Shown in pieces: positions 33,930 through 47,369 of a stretch of DNA of 64,000 nucleotides. The position numbers and the translations under genes were made by a program. How positions within the stretch are numbered: the stretch's first letter is position 1; each line of letters starts with the position of its first letter. Source of the DNA: Mya arenaria. Its lineage: Eukaryota > Mollusca > Bivalvia > Myida > Myidae. The stretch covers positions 32,046,460 to 32,110,459 of the forward strand of contig NC_069128.1 of the NCBI RefSeq assembly GCF_026914265.1, read 5' to 3'. The notes under the pieces are model-generated. The model worked only from the letters and a program-made list of their open reading frames with translations. It was not told the origin of the DNA and did not search any database.

Positions 33930-35186
33930 AATAAAAATGTCCATTGACAGTAAGTTGATAAGCTTGAATGTTTATTTACGAGATCTTTTCATTGTTTTAA
34001 ATCTTATTCTCTTTTAATATTAAAAAAAATATTCTTAAACTTTTGTGTGAGTATATTTGTGTATCCATAAAAATAGCTATTAAGGCGACCAGGGAAAAAA
34101 TCATAATTTTGGTCAAAAATAGCTATATACTAAGCATTTTTTATTTGTTTTACTTTATTTAAAGCCTATTGTATATTATCCCGAAGTTTCATTCCATAAA
34201 AAACAGAAATAAGGAAATTAGATATTTCGTGTACCATCAGCATCCAAATTTTCAAGTATACAGAAATTTAACTTTCCGGAATATAACGGAAAATTTCGGG
34301 TATCTCCGTGGTACCATCTCCGCGCAATTATGCTGTATGGCGTTCATCTCTTACGGAAAGAGAATGGTAACTTGGTAAGTGTTACAAATACATATTCAAC
34401 GTTTTTTTCGTTTATTTTTATGACTTTTGTACAGTAGTATAAATCGTCCACCCTTTGGATGAAAAGCAAATGATTTATCCGGATTTTGTAAATCACTAGT
34501 ATCAACATCCGGTGTAATTTTTGCTTGTAAGTTGTATTTTGGAGAAACTCGATTGATTTCTAGCAAACTTGGTTTACCACTACATGTACATCGTCGCTTA
34601 TTATTATTTGGTATGTTCCAATCTAAAAAGGGATTTGCTCCCTTAACATCTCAGATTTTAATAAATATCCCGGAACAACGGGTTTTCGACCGCCTAAGGA
34701 TTATTTACATTTTAATCATAAATAAGTGATAATAAAAAATAAATGTTTGTGTGAACCATTTAAAGCAATCATTCATCTTTCAAAACAAAAACAAAAAAAT
34801 GAAATCTGTTTCAATCGTCTGTTGTTTACATTTTGAATCCAAATGGCGGCTGTCACATGTTGTATTTGACCTAGATACAACATGTTTTCGACCATGACCT
34901 TTAACTATACTTCGCAACAAAAGTTTGTGCACAATATATTTTATTTTAATTTTTATAACTAGGAATAAAGAAGGAATACAACTACTAGATTAATGTTGTT
35001 ATTTTTATGTTTTATACTTACAGTAAACTTATTTTGTAAATTCAAATGGTATTAAATTAATTCCTCATAATTATAGGAGTCAACGGTTAAGATATGACCA
35101 TTTGAATTCTTAACGGTTACGAATTGACTAACACAATGGTTACGAAATGACCAACAATGAGCGGTTACGAAATGACCATAATTCAT
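33930..35186. other. No gene seen
   Basis: AT-rich. A short degenerate tandem with GGTTACGAAATGACCA words lies at about 35090-35182. Small ORFs carry no recognisable motif. Confidence 0.45.
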
Positions 35187-35189
35187 TTG

Positions 35190-35314
35190 ACAGGGCTTTT
35201 ACCAGCTGTTTGTCTGTGCAGAGCGGGAATTTTACCTGGGATTGGCTGGACCGAAAGTCAAAGTCCCTGCTATTAGCAGGACCTTGGGGGCCCATGCTGC
35301 AATTGACTGTTGCA
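35190..35314. mobile_element. MITE family A, left-truncated copy
   Basis: Retains the CAGGGCTTTTACCAG...GCTGGACCGAAAGTC body and the right end CAATTGACTGTTGCA; the left third is gone. Confidence 0.7.
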
Positions 35315-38300
35315 TTATTTGGATTTTTTCTTAACTTTACGACACGCCCCCCTACAGTATTTTATAGTCAAGTTTAGTAATATTTATTTACAGAAATTGG
35401 ATAACTTAACAAGTAAAGTAAACTGTACTGAGCTTTTAAACAAACCTACATACTTATAAATCAAAATTGATATTTAAGGGTCTACACTGAATAAACCCAA
35501 AATGTTAGTTTTGATTTGCTATATTCGAACAGTGTTTAGTCTATCCATACAAAATTTACCGGATCATCAGATGACAAATTTTCTAAAAATTCTCTGTTTG
35601 CCAAATAGGGAAGACAGGTTTAAGTGGGCTTAAAAGGTTGCTATCTGTGACCAAAAAATACTGTTCAAAATTGTGAGTATTCATTTATCTTTCGTTCAGT
35701 AAAGAGCATGCAATGGCATAATGGTTGGATTAGATAATCTGACAGCGGTGCTGGACGTCAGGAGTTCAAATATTGTTGGGAGTTCAATGTACCAAAAGAA
35801 TACCTTTGGAATACACAATTATCTATAAAAATGGCAGAGCAAATTGCCCATATTGTAGTAATGTCTTAAATCCAGCTTGGATAACTTGGACACAGTAAGC
35901 GGTTCACACCCAGGAAAATTCTCAGATAAAACAGCGCCTATAAACTTGAACATTACATTTTTCATTGAGACAATTAAAGAAAAAACATTATTGCTGATCT
36001 TCTGAAAACAAATCTTCCAACATTCAAATATTTAATTTGTTGGATGAAATAAGGTTAATATTGATAAGAGATTGCTTCAGTTGGATTTAAACTAATCACC
36101 AACAAAAATATATGCATTTAAATCACACAATGTAAACAACTGCGCCACATATCTTATCTGTATGTTTTGGGTTTTTAAAATTTAGCAGTTAAATATAGAT
36201 TAGCACACTGGTAGGTCTGGTTGGTCTGTTGCTTTAGTTGCTAAGTAAACATAATGTCAGTGATTTCATCACTATTTCTATTAAAATATCAGTTTTCTTC
36301 TTCAGGGCTTCTCACATTTGCACCATTTTTTTACCATTTGAATCATAAAAAGATAACAAACACAAGAACTTAACACTTTGTGAATATTTAAGGAATGTAA
36401 GGGGTCAGATTTCAGATTGCTCATTATTTCTGGAACACTAAATACTTTATTTGATTGTGTACACTGCACTTTCTTGTTAAGCATTCATCCAAATCATTTG
36501 GGTAAATTTTGGCAGAAAAACTGCTTTTGGATTTATACTGGTCATCAAAACCGGCACTGACAAAACATAAGACGTGTTTAATTTATGTGCGGGAAAGAGG
36601 TTTAAAGGTGTCGGCCCACAACGAAAGGCTTGCGGGTTGTTCTTGAAAAAATGATTCTCTCAGGTAGCATTTGATTATGTGTACATTGTATTCTTGTATG
36701 CATTTTCAAGTTTACACATGATTTATATAAGGTTTGTATAATTTTAGTTTTATTTAAGTTTTAAAATTTTGACATTTTTTTAAAGATTTGCCTGCCCCTG
36801 TCTGAACACTTAAATTCTTGGTCTTTGGACTATTGTCTGCAACTTCAAAACACACTTTTTGGAACAGGATACATTTTCCTGATATTTTATCCAGTTTGAC
36901 TGCAATATAAGTTGTATTTATCAATAATTTAAGTAAAAAATGACATTTATATTTCCATAATTACCTGGTAGTTATTTGTTAATTTGTTTTAATTCATGGA
37001 TAGGTTTATTGCGAGTGTCATGGAAAGCTGGAACTTTTCAGTACACAACATGCAAACTAAGAATGAACTGTGTGTGCCGGCTTTGTGAACAAAAAGGAAG
37101 GCGGCTATGGTAAGTTGCGTCAAGATATCCTTGGGACCCCCCCCCCCCCCCCTGGACACGCAATACAATTCGTGTTTCGCTGATCTGTTGGCTGGGATCA
37201 GATCATCCATTTAGAGATTTAGATATGTTACTCCAGCCACCAGGCTGAATGTTTAATTTTACTCAATACTAAGCTTTGTTTTAGTGCGAACATCATGTTT
37301 ATCTAATTGCAGTTGCTGCTTGGGACAATAAAGTTAAGTCAGCAACCGTCTACCAGACTGCAAGATTCATCTCTTCCAAAGGATGTCGTACCTTTCCAGG
37401 TGGGTGTGCATTGATTGATTGATTGATTGATTGATTGTGACTTTGTGTAAATGAATAACTGTGAAACCATAACCAAATGTTGGGCTGTAAAGGTGTGTGA
37501 GTTTGTGCATGCTTCACATATTCTCCGTCCTGGTTGGCATACTGGACCGTCATCAGACACTCTGCCATGAATGTGAGAGTGTTTAAAGCTATTTCTTATT
37601 TTCCTGTGTAACTATATTGATGTTTGATTAAATTTACGCCGCCGTGTTACTGAGTAACAATTTGAAATTGGGCCAAAATCATCAAGCTAGAGCTTTGCAC
37701 AATCTATTTCAAACTTCTGGGAGATTTCTGCCCTTGAATGTATTTGCTCGCAGCCCGCCTCAAAGTTACACTTCGTTCAGTATTTAAAGCTTTCGGATAC
37801 ACTTTTTTGTTAATTTAAGATCTTAATGAGGCTACATTGTACTTCTAAGTAAATAGATGCTCAAAGTAACTAGATGCTCTGGGTGTTCACTGGGTGAAAA
37901 GGGCTACCCAGTATTGGTTGTTTCTTTTTTCTGAAAAGATGTTTCTAGTGAATTGCCCAGTTGCAGTGGTTTTGACGCCACAGAACCAGCACAGCTCCAT
38001 TACAGATATATATGTTTTCGTCATTGATGTCAGTAGTGCTGTATTGGAGGCCTCACAATTTCTGTGTGGAAATGTCATCTGATACAATCATAACGGCGTA
38101 TTTCTAGCATAGCTTTCATAAGTGCATGGCCATTCTCTGTCATTTTTAGATACACTGTGTTGTGTGTGGATAAGAAATGCATAGTGGTACCACCAATCAC
38201 CAAAGCCACCATTCCCCTATCAGACAAAAGGCTCATGGGGACAGTTCCTGCAATTTACAGCAAAGCTCTCAATTGTAGCCCTACGAACTTTAGGTAAGCG

Positions 38301-38366
38301 ATAAATCTGGACTTCAAGATATCTCTGTACTCACTGTAAGTTTATACTTCATTTGAACAAAACATA
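35315..38366. other. No supported gene
   Basis: AT-rich. A tRNA-like SINE head (GGTTGGATTAGATAATCTGAC, then GGAGTTCAAAT) is possible at 35720-35790. A poly-C run lies at 37137-37152 and a (TTGA)n tract at 37405-37437. Short splice-flanked open stretches near 37.0 and 38.2 kb have no recognisable domain. Confidence 0.4.
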
Positions 38367-38865
38367 GGGCCGAATTCAGAACAATCACTCTCTCTCACAC
38401 TCAATGAGTCAATCCTCTGTAATCACATAACGGTCCAGATATTTTCGAGTGAAATGTATATCCGTAATCAAAGGTGTGAGTGAGACTCAAGTGTTTTGTG
38501 TGAGTGGGACATTTGTGAGTGCTCGGCTAGGCCACTTGAACCGCCCTCGAGGATTGGTTGTGAATACGAATTGAATGAGTGTGAGTGAAAAAAGTACATG
38601 ACAAGTAGAAAAGATGAAATATATCAAATATTTGGAACAAATAAGGGACATGCTCATTCCCAGACAATATTTAAGAGACCGGGATAATCCATTGAAGTAC
38701 ATGTTCATTCAATAACGTGGCCATCTATAAACAAAACAAATTCAAAAGGATGGGCCTATCATATATTTGTTTGTTTCGCAATGATCTTAAACCCCCAGCA
38801 ATGTTGATGTTTGCAATTCATCGATGGCTGCAAAGACAGGCAGCTAAATGTACGCGAAGTATGCA

Positions 38866-38972
38866 GCCTAGCGGCATGAAGTTAGCGGTCTAGCGGCGTG
38901 AAGTTAGCAGCCTAGCGGCATGAAGTGAGCGGCCTAGCGGCGTGAAGTTGGCGGACTAGCGGCCTAAATTTG
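38866..38972. repeat. 21-bp GC-rich minisatellite
   Basis: About five units of the type CCTAGCGGCGTGAAGTTAGCGG. Isolated further units occur at 39148-39190 and 39340-39390, within the 38367-40292 element. Confidence 0.85.
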
Positions 38973-39446
38973 TTCTCTATTTCAAGGTTCAAGGGTTTAT
39001 ATGGGAAATATGATAAATCAATGTTTTTAGTCGTACATTAACATAGCGGCCTTAAATTGTTTTCTACTTCAGAGCATTTTTATATGAGTTTTCTTCTATA
39101 ACAATGCTAAAATAATTGTTCTCCTATGCAAAATACATCACGCTTGAGCGGCTCTGCGGCGTGAACTTGGCGGCCTGGTGGCCTAGCGGCCTAAAAATCC
39201 CCAAAACTCAATCCAGCAGCGCAGGAAAAGGGGGAAATGCTGATATTCGCTAAAGGATGTTGATTTATGAATAGGAACATTTAATTTATCATTGTTTAGA
39301 CAAGAACGCATATAAAATGCATTGGAATAGGAAACAATTTTAGGCCGCTAGTCACACGAGGCGGCTAGGCCGCCAGGCCGCTAACTTGACTAGGCCATTT
39401 CATAGCGTGGTCAGGGAATTGATATGTATTTTCCAGCCTACATTCA

Positions 39447-39601
39447 GCTGGATTATTATTACTATTATTATTATTATTATGATTATCATTATAATAATTA
39501 TTATTATTATCATTTTCATCATCATCAGCAGCAGTACCAGCAGCAGCACCATCAACACCAACACCACCCTATCATCATCAACATCATCATTATTATTATT
39601 A

Positions 39602-39659
<58 letters not shown>

Positions 39660-39662
39660 CAT
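39447..39662. repeat. (TTA)n / (ATC)n compound microsatellite
   Basis: Long TTA/ATC triplet tract with a CAG/CAC-rich middle. All long ORFs over it on both strands are homopolymeric artefacts. Confidence 0.95.
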
Positions 39663-40292
39663 CATCTTCATCCATTTTCCCCTACACTTCTCGAGTTGTT
39701 TTTCACTCCGAGGAGTAATTTCCCCATAAGAAGTAGATTCATTCGCTAATTCTATCCATCTGCTATTTTTTCAACTTCCATATATTATTATTTTCAACCG
39801 CTAAGACCGCTTTATGTAGAATACAAAAGCAAGATTATATATGAATACATATTTAAATTACGTGATACAATGGAAAACGGCTACATAAACATTTAAACGC
39901 ATTTTGCAACAGTTATTTACAATCCAAAACGTTTATTTTTATTAACCAATTGTTTTAAAATGTAAATTTCAGTTTCAGAATAACAATTATGTTTATTTGT
40001 TTGTTGCCATAACTAACAATAAGGTACTCAAATCTCAAATAAACATATGTTTACAATGTATAATGTAAACATCACCATAGTCAAACAGATAATCCGATAT
40101 GATCATGTAAACATACGTGTATAATTATATACTGTATTGCTCACTTGATGAAGTGGAGTGTTAGCGAGGCGTGTGAATATGAACAGATCACTTGAGTGTC
40201 ACTCCCCGTATTCCACTCAAGTGATCATTTGAGTGTCCCTTACGGGAATGTGGTTGGAGTGTGAGTGAGAGTGGATGTTCTGAAATCGGCCC

Positions 40293-42120
40293 TTACAATT
40301 TCAGCATCAAAATCCAGGTTTAGATCCCAGACCGAACTTTGTCTCCTTCATTAAACTTAATTTCAGATGTTCTATAAGCCACATACATGTTCACTACTTA
40401 TGACGGATAAGAACTTTCGCAAATTGATTATAAATGCGTTTTCCCAGATTTACACCCTCCTCTTGCAGATACTGCCGATGGTGAAGCTTGGGTGCACCGG
40501 GCCGGTTTTCCAGCCGTATGGAACCAACATATCCAGCTGAACTGGGGCCGGGAATTATATAAGACTCCTTAGCAGCATGGTGAGCTTTTGCGTATTTATT
40601 TCCAGGCTTGTATACCCGGCCAGACTTCTGCGTTTAAGCTTTCCTTTCGTCATTTTTTTTAAATAACGTATCTCAAGTCTTTCAATGAAATCACAACTGT
40701 GACACCTTTGGAGACTAGATTTAAATTAAGGAACCATTATGTGACACAGTGTAGAAAGCCTTTTGGGTGATTTAAAATCAAATTAGTAAACAGGATTCTC
40801 ATGGTTCATGGTTTATAATTGGCCTTGTGGACCTTTCATTCTTTACTTTGGTAAGAGCCGCTTAAGTATGTAAGAAGGGGGGGGGGGGGTACAGATGTGA
40901 TAGTAAACAGTGTTTAATAAGGTATATTTGTTTTTATTTTATCACCATTTTGAAGGTAATGATTGTGTTAAATCAGGGATAAGTAACAAGTTTAACACAA
41001 ACACTGTATCATGTTCTTTATTTCAAATAAATCTATAAATATTTAGTCAGATCTCCATTTCTCAGAAAATGTAGCTGTCTAAGTGCCTATTCCATCAATG
41101 AGTATCACTGTCTTTAAATTGCTGTTGCAGTACAGTTTAAATAGCAAAAGTTTTATGGCCCTGCTTGTTTGCAACTCCTCATTTATTTTTGTACAGCGAG
41201 AAAAGTAAGGGAATTCTAGAGATTTACTAGAATTATGGATTGTTTTTCTTGAGTTACACAGTACATAAGGAGGAATTAGTGTGTACACAACTCCTCATTC
41301 TATTCCTGTTTATTATTTATATATGTAACATAGATATGTACAAGACTTACGGTACTTTAGAAACATGACATAAAAGAGCTCACTTTGATAAATTTTCTCA
41401 AAAAAAGATATCTTTACTGTTAAAGTAAGAACTTTTACTGCATAGTAAGTAATGTCTTCTGCTCATCTTTATGGCATCATTACATGGAATGATGTCAACT
41501 TCCCAAGACACATTTCCACATGGCGCAGCTCATTTATATATATTGCTGATGGATTGTTTAGAATGGGACAGTTTTAATTGGACAAAATGTTTAATCGCCA
41601 TATTACAGAGTGCCAGCCAGTCATTGCTGTTCTTTGCATTGCTGAGGAGGACAGTCCTGCCAACATAACAGTTTGTTCAATAACAGGTAAAAAACTGGTC
41701 TCACTTTACATTTTCAACCACTGCCAGATAATATAATCTTATATAATGATAACTCCTTCTTCACAACTGTTGTTAAATATATAATGTTTAAACTAACAAT
41801 AAAATGGAAATTATGCTCTTTAAACTCAGAACCATTATTGACTGTCAGATGCTACTGGTAAATGAACTGGTCTTCATGTCCTTTTTCTGAGATAATAACT
41901 ATTTGCATATTACCCTGGTTCTACTATTGTACGTTTAAAATAAAACGTACGTCTTGTTTGTATCGTTAAATGGCTTTATAATGTTCCCCAATTCCTGATT
42001 CTTGAAAATTACGTGAACAAATGACAATTCTACTACCATTTAAAGTTTGATTAAATTTCGGACAAATGTGTTTGTTTTAATTTGCCTTCCGCTTAAAGCA
42101 AGGGTATATATACTGGGCAA
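40293..42120. other. No supported gene
   Basis: A splice-like acceptor (CTCTTGCAG, near 40465) opens a short frame ADGEAWVHRAGFPAVWNQ, unrecognised. A poly-G run lies at 40877-40889. Nothing else stands out. Confidence 0.35.
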
Positions 42121-42139
42121 GAAGTGCTGAATTTCATCG

Positions 42140-42325
42140 TGAATGACAGTGATTGTCCAAAGTTTGAATTTGGTTTGGACATATGTTTGACGGGAATTCA
42201 AAGACATTTTTTGTCAGCAGTCTTATATCACTGGTTTCCATGCATTTTCGCATACATTGGTTCATTCCAAGATAAAAAATATAACCTTTTTCAAAACATT
42301 CAATCTTTGAGAGTGCAGCTTTAAT
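42140..42325. repeat. MITE family B, right-half fragment
   Basis: Matches family B from TTTTTTGTCAGCAGTCTTATATCAC to the end GAGAGTGCAGCTTTAA. Confidence 0.7.
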
Positions 42326-43529
42326 AGACCTGAAAAGACTTGTCGATGTGAAACTAAACTCTCAATCAAACTTTGGTAAAAGATCAAATGCGGGGCACCG
42401 TGTGCGGCATAGACTGTGCTAATTTTTATTTAATATGATGAAGAGCTAGTTAAGTTATCTTTGTTAAAAGTCTTCATTTGAAGCAAAAAATGTTTCAATA
42501 CCCTGTATGAATTTTTTTCACCGGATATTGATTCATAAAAAACATTGCTCCAGGGTGCGGAGCTACTTTTTGCCATATGTCTATATGGAAAAATCTTCTC
42601 CTCAGAAGTCAACTTTGTTCCCCAATGTGCAAGGCACAATCGGTGAAAATAATTTCTATACAAGTCACTGATTATTATTATTGTTATTATTATTATAAAC
42701 TTTTACTATTTCAGGAGACAAACAGAAACACAGAGGTGCTATACATTCCGATGGAAAAGACAACAAAAGCATCTTCCATCATTTTGGCGTGGCTCAGATC
42801 AAGAGGAGAATTTTAAGAAAGGTAATAACTGAGCAACTAAGAACATGCAAGTTGCAGTGGTTAGAGTGTAAGACCCATCTCGCTTCATAAGAATTGATAA
42901 TCATCAATGTATTAAATCAAGAAATTGAAACGCATATGTCTTGTCTTTTGCAGTGTTTTTGAAAAAGAATATAATTTTAAAAAAAACTAAATATTTTTTA
43001 ATATGATTGTGAATGTGTGATGTTTTCTTCTGATCATTCTCTCTCAAAAACCAGATACAAAAAAACATATCTGTAGATTTTTTTGTTTTACTTGTAAATA
43101 TAGTTTTAAGGTTGTATTTTAGGTTTTTCTGCTCAATACAAACTTAAATATTGTAAGAGTTATGTCCCTTTGTAATTTTTAAACAAATACATTTTTTTCA
43201 TGTTTTTGTAAGCCCATTATTAAGGGACTTTTAATATTTTCACCAGCTGCATTATAAAGTCAGACCAAAAGTGTCCAGTAAGTGTCCAAACAATAACTAA
43301 GTTAGAATCCTTTCTCAAATCAGGTGAGCGATATAGGGCCATCTCTGTGTTTGTCTGACAAAAAAACAATAATCAATCTTTGAGTTAAATTGACAAATAT
43401 TGTTGTAGAATGTTTTGTGAAGACATACAATTGGATTACTTTTGTGTCAATAGGATTAAGGTTTCTGCACATAAAAAATATTTAGAATAGCATTTGGGTC
43501 AGTCGGTTCACGTTCAATATTACAATAGT
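42326..43529. other. No gene seen
   Basis: AT-rich, with a short (TTA)n tract near 42672-42694. ORF 42577-42816 crosses it and has no domain. Confidence 0.4.
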
Positions 43530-43676
43530 ATAACGGAAATATGAAATCTGCGATCTGATCTTTTGTCAGCAATCTTTTATCATTATCATAAGTTTGCAGA
43601 AAATTACGCAAACACTTGCTCATTCCAAGACAAAAAAAGTTGTGAAAACGGTATATCTGTGGGAGTGCAGCTCTAA
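43530..43676. repeat. MITE family B, right-half fragment
   Basis: Contains AAATCTGCGATCTGATCTTT and ends GGGAGTGCAGCTCTAA. Confidence 0.7.
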
Positions 43677-44136
43677 ATGTTTAATTGCTTGATTTTACTA
43701 CTGTATTAGAAATTACAGGGGGTGTGGCATATTTTTAGTGTTTTTATTGCTTTTTATGATTCATACAGTCTTACTTTATTCCTCAGAGCACAACTTACAA
43801 ATAGACAAAACTGGAAAATGGTCATATCAAAAGGTCAAAGATAATGCAAGTTGAACAATCATATTGTTCATGGCTTTTATTTTTGGTATACTAGTATTTT
43901 ATTGCATATGCTATAGAAAAGTTGAAAGTTAAAAATAAATTCATAGTTGAAATGATGGCTTTGAATGGTATTGTCAGATGAGAAACGGCACTATTAACAA
44001 ATATGTATAATGATACTTTATTTATTTTAATCAATTTTAGATATTGTATGAAAATTATTATATTATTTAGTACATGAGACCTTTTAAACAGTTATTGACA
44101 ATATAACAATGTGTATATGAAGCTTAAGATCAACAC

Positions 44137-44492
44137 TTAAAGCTGCACTCTTACAGATTGTCAGTTTAGACACAAAATTGTCTCAAAATCTGCTGATTTG
44201 GTTATCATTCCTTTAATTCAGTCATATTAGATAATTCACAATAGAACCAATGAAAAATGTTTGGTAAAACTGCCGAAAATTTCAATTACATTAAATTGTT
44301 CGTAATGCTTTTAGCCATAAAACATCATTTTTTTAACATAAATATGATAAACTGCAATCTGATCTTTTTTCAGCAGTCTTATATCACTTAAAATTGGGTC
44401 TAGACATTTCTGCAAAAAATAGTCCATTTATAGACAAACAATAAAAGAGTACCGGTAGTCAAAACGATCAATCGGTGAGATTGCAGCTTTAA
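44137..44492. mobile_element. MITE family B, full copy
   Basis: Begins TTAAAGCTGCACTCTTACAG and ends GAGATTGCAGCTTTAA; internal words as in the 8.6-kb copy. Confidence 0.85.
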
Positions 44493-44824
44493 ATACACCT
44501 TTTAAGACCGCTGTAAAATCGCAATGGTTTGCCTTAATCTTTAAAGCTAGCATACTGTTTAATTGACAACCATACGTATTGTTTAAAAGTGTCATGATAT
44601 CTTTGTACAATGTTTTTATATAATTCATTAAAGAAGTCAAAACAAATTTGTTTATCTTGTAATTTGTTTTCTATTATTTAAATGACCCAGACAAAAATGG
44701 GAACGTCAGTGCTAGTTCTTTTACTATTAACATCCCATGAAGTTTCTATTGGTATAGCAGCAAGGAGGTGTTACATTAAGGATGCATCATTTAAACCAAA
44801 TTATACATTCATATGCACATCATA

Positions 44825-45082
44825 CAGGCGTGTAGCCGCCTATACGTGAATACGCGGCTGAATCCTCATGATTCTGAAAAAAATCAACCAAAGTTGCAGT
44901 ATACGAACTTGACTACATGAATCTAAAACTGGTTATTTTCCAGTACTAAATAATGCACATCGGAACGCCCAGAATGCACTAGATTGCACCATGGTTTTCA
45001 AAATTTTCTGAGGGGGCATGCCCCTGAACCCCCAGCACATTTATGAATCCTCATGAATAGAGGGGTAGCTACGCCCCTGTCA
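44825..45082. mobile_element. GGGGCGTAGC-type short element
   Basis: Left end ACAGGCGTGTAGCCGCC, right end GGGGTAGCTACGCCCCTGT. The internal CATGCCCCTGAACCCCCAG near the right end is typical of the family. Related in its ends to 29831-31306. Confidence 0.6.
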
Positions 45083-46247
45083 TTATTGAAACAACAGTGT
45101 GGCTAAACAACACTTGTATGTTTATCCTACGCAGTGATCTCCCATGGAAATGCAATCGTCAAATAATCTGAAGGGGCTGTTTATATGGACTAGTTTTGAA
45201 ATGCACCAAGTGTTTAAAAAAGTTGATTTCAGTCACGAAGAGAATCAACCATACCCTACACTTGTTGGAGCAAGATGAAATGTCCACTTTCCGCGAGAAA
45301 GAAAGTACATTGAAAATGTTCATTTGATTCAATTGACTATCTTTTAATAAATATGTTGCAATACATAAAATACATAAAATACGTTATTTGTTATAATTGT
45401 TGACCCATGTTGAATTTTATTTGGCAAATTTATAAGAGATTTATATATTAAGAAACTCAGCCGCTAAAGAGGATATGATTATGACATACTTTTTTTAAAA
45501 TCTTTCGTTTTTGAGTGAATATAAGCGAAGCGTTAAGGGTTTTGAAAATGCATCTTTTACTTGGATTTTATAGATTGTTATTACGAAATAAAGTATGGCG
45601 AATCAAACGAAGTGTTAAAGCTAAGCTTTTGATGGCTGAAACCCTTCAATAAATGTTGAAATGTGCTAAAATATAGTCTGAAGTCCAAAATTTTGAGATG
45701 AGTTACTAACCCGATTCAACAAAAGGCTGTTGCACAATCAGTTATTCAACACCTTAGTATGAGTCCCTGTGGACGAGTGGATAAGCGATCCGTGTTTTAT
45801 TCTATGTGTTATCTGCACCCCCATGTGCTTGCTCCCAACTTTAACAAGATTAATTTTTAATACTTTAATCGTTTTTTAAAAATGCAATTGAAGTATAAAA
45901 GAAAATCAACCTGGTTACTATTATTTCTGCAATTTCAGTACCAAGGAGTAAAATAAATATACATGTAAGTGTTTTCAGATGCTTTACAAAAAAAAAAATA
46001 TGTTTGGTGCCAAAACATGAGAGAGTCTCTTTAAACGGAAAAGTTTTGGCAGTTACTCAGTCAGTCAGATGATGATAAATATAATGCATAGCATCATCGC
46101 TCTGGAGTACGAGAACATTGTATACAGAGTATGTTTTTAGTCTTTTTACTGAACATGCGTCTGTTTATTTCGATGTCATAAAAGGTTTAAACTGTTTAAA
46201 GGAACTATAACATTATGAAACAACAAATCTGATTACAGATATCAGTG
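45083..46247. other. No gene seen; tRNA-like fragment and dispersed motif
   Basis: A tRNA-like SINE head (GTGGACGAGTGGATAAGCGA) lies near 45771. The 44-bp motif shared with 33178-33221 is at 46049-46092. Confidence 0.4.
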
Positions 46248-46538
46248 GCAGATCCAGGAATTGACTTAAGAAGGGGTACGTGAAACTCATGGGCTTAATC
46301 TTTCCACATCCGCCCCTCCCTCAGAACAGAAATTGAATGGCTTAAAATGTTGGACTGGGGTGGGGGTTACACTCCCCTAATTTATAGTCCGAAATAGTGC
46401 ATTTTTATCTTAATATTGTATTTTTTCCCGATATTGACTGAGAACGTATTATAAACGGACGATTCAAAGGGGTGGGGGACGGCGCGCGCGCTGGGACCGA
46501 TCCCCCCCAACCCCCCTTAATCTGCAATTGAGTACATG
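46248..46538. mobile_element. CAGTGGCAGATCCAGG-ended MITE
   Basis: Left end CAGTGGCAGATCCAGGAATT. The right end CCCCCTTAATCTGCAATTG is an imperfect inverted match. GC-rich inside with poly-C/poly-G runs and a GGCGCGCGCGC tract. Confidence 0.5.
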
Positions 46539-46547
46539 CACTAAAAC

Positions 46548-46640
46548 CGTCTCCGTAGCCTATTCGTTAAGGCGTTCTATACCCTTCATTCAATGGACTT
46601 AATACTTCACACAATTGTTCAGGACCATCAGCCAATGAGG
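46548..46640 (+). repeat. tRNA-like SINE fragment
   Basis: CTCCGTAGCCTATTCGTTAAGGCG resembles a tRNA A-box region, but no B box follows at the right spacing. Confidence 0.3.
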
Positions 46641-46954
46641 TTACATAACTCCATATCCTTAATACAAGTTATGGCCCCTGATTGACTTAGGTTTAAGTTT
46701 TAGGCAAGTAAAATTTAAGGGAAAAGAAGTTGGGATTTTAATAAAAAAACTTCCATGGGTCACAATGAACCCAATGAACAATGTTCTTTAATCATGAGCT
46801 AACTGTTCAAGCGTTAACAGACACATTCGTGTGCAGACGAAACTTTTATTGTTTTTACAAGCACAGAACTTGTATTTAGCATTTACAGTTTCTATATAAT
46901 TCAACTGAAAGTTCTATTTAACCATAATATATCAAATATTAAGTCACCATTCAC

Positions 46955-47187
46955 TAGCGGGTTGAGAAGGGGGCGCAGTCGGCGTGCGCTCCCTTTAAAA
47001 TCGTCCAAGTTTACTTTTTGTGTCAATATATGAGAATAAAATAATAAAATACGCACATAATGCATCATTTCCGACTACAAATTGTTAAAACATGGATGTT
47101 CTTGATTGAGTAACCCTCAATCCTCCTGCAAACGCCCCTAAGTAACGCCCCCTTCTAACGACAATTTCTGAAACCGCCCCTGGCCAT
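46955..47187. mobile_element. Short element ending in AAACCGCCCCTGG
   Basis: Inverted GAAGGGGGCGCAG / GCCCCCTTCTAACG near the ends. The outer right end resembles the reverse complement of the 46248 element's left end. The left end is eroded. Confidence 0.4.
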
Positions 47188-47369
47188 TTGTTTATCAAAC
47201 GGTACACATACCAAGTGACTGAAGCGGAATTTCATTTAATGAATGAGATGGTCTGTAAAAGATTTTCGATTAATATCCAAAGAAATTTGCAGTCCTCCCG
47301 TTTCGACTGGTCATTGTTTGTGGATTAATTACACACAATTATAAAAAAATACTATTACAAAGTTGTCTC

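Larger units (their letters stand above)
38367..40292. mobile_element. 1.93-kb Harbinger-like non-autonomous element
   Basis: Inverted ends GGGCCGAATTCAGAACA and, from the right, GGGCCGATTTCAGAACA, followed on both sides by CACTCTC..CTCACACTC words. Subterminal GAGTG/CACTC repeats mirror the layout of the CTG-type Harbinger, but with a different word. Flanking trinucleotides are ATA and TTA, so no exact target duplication is left. It has no transposase and carries a 21-bp minisatellite and a (TTA)n tract. Confidence 0.75.

Noticed and set aside
39386-39729. Poly-Ile/Leu/Asn ORFs on both strands
   Set aside because: Translation of a TTA/ATC microsatellite.
40465-40560. Coding exon with ADGEAWVHRAGFPAVWNQ
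   Set aside because: A single acceptor-like site and a short open frame, with no partner exons or recognisable domain.
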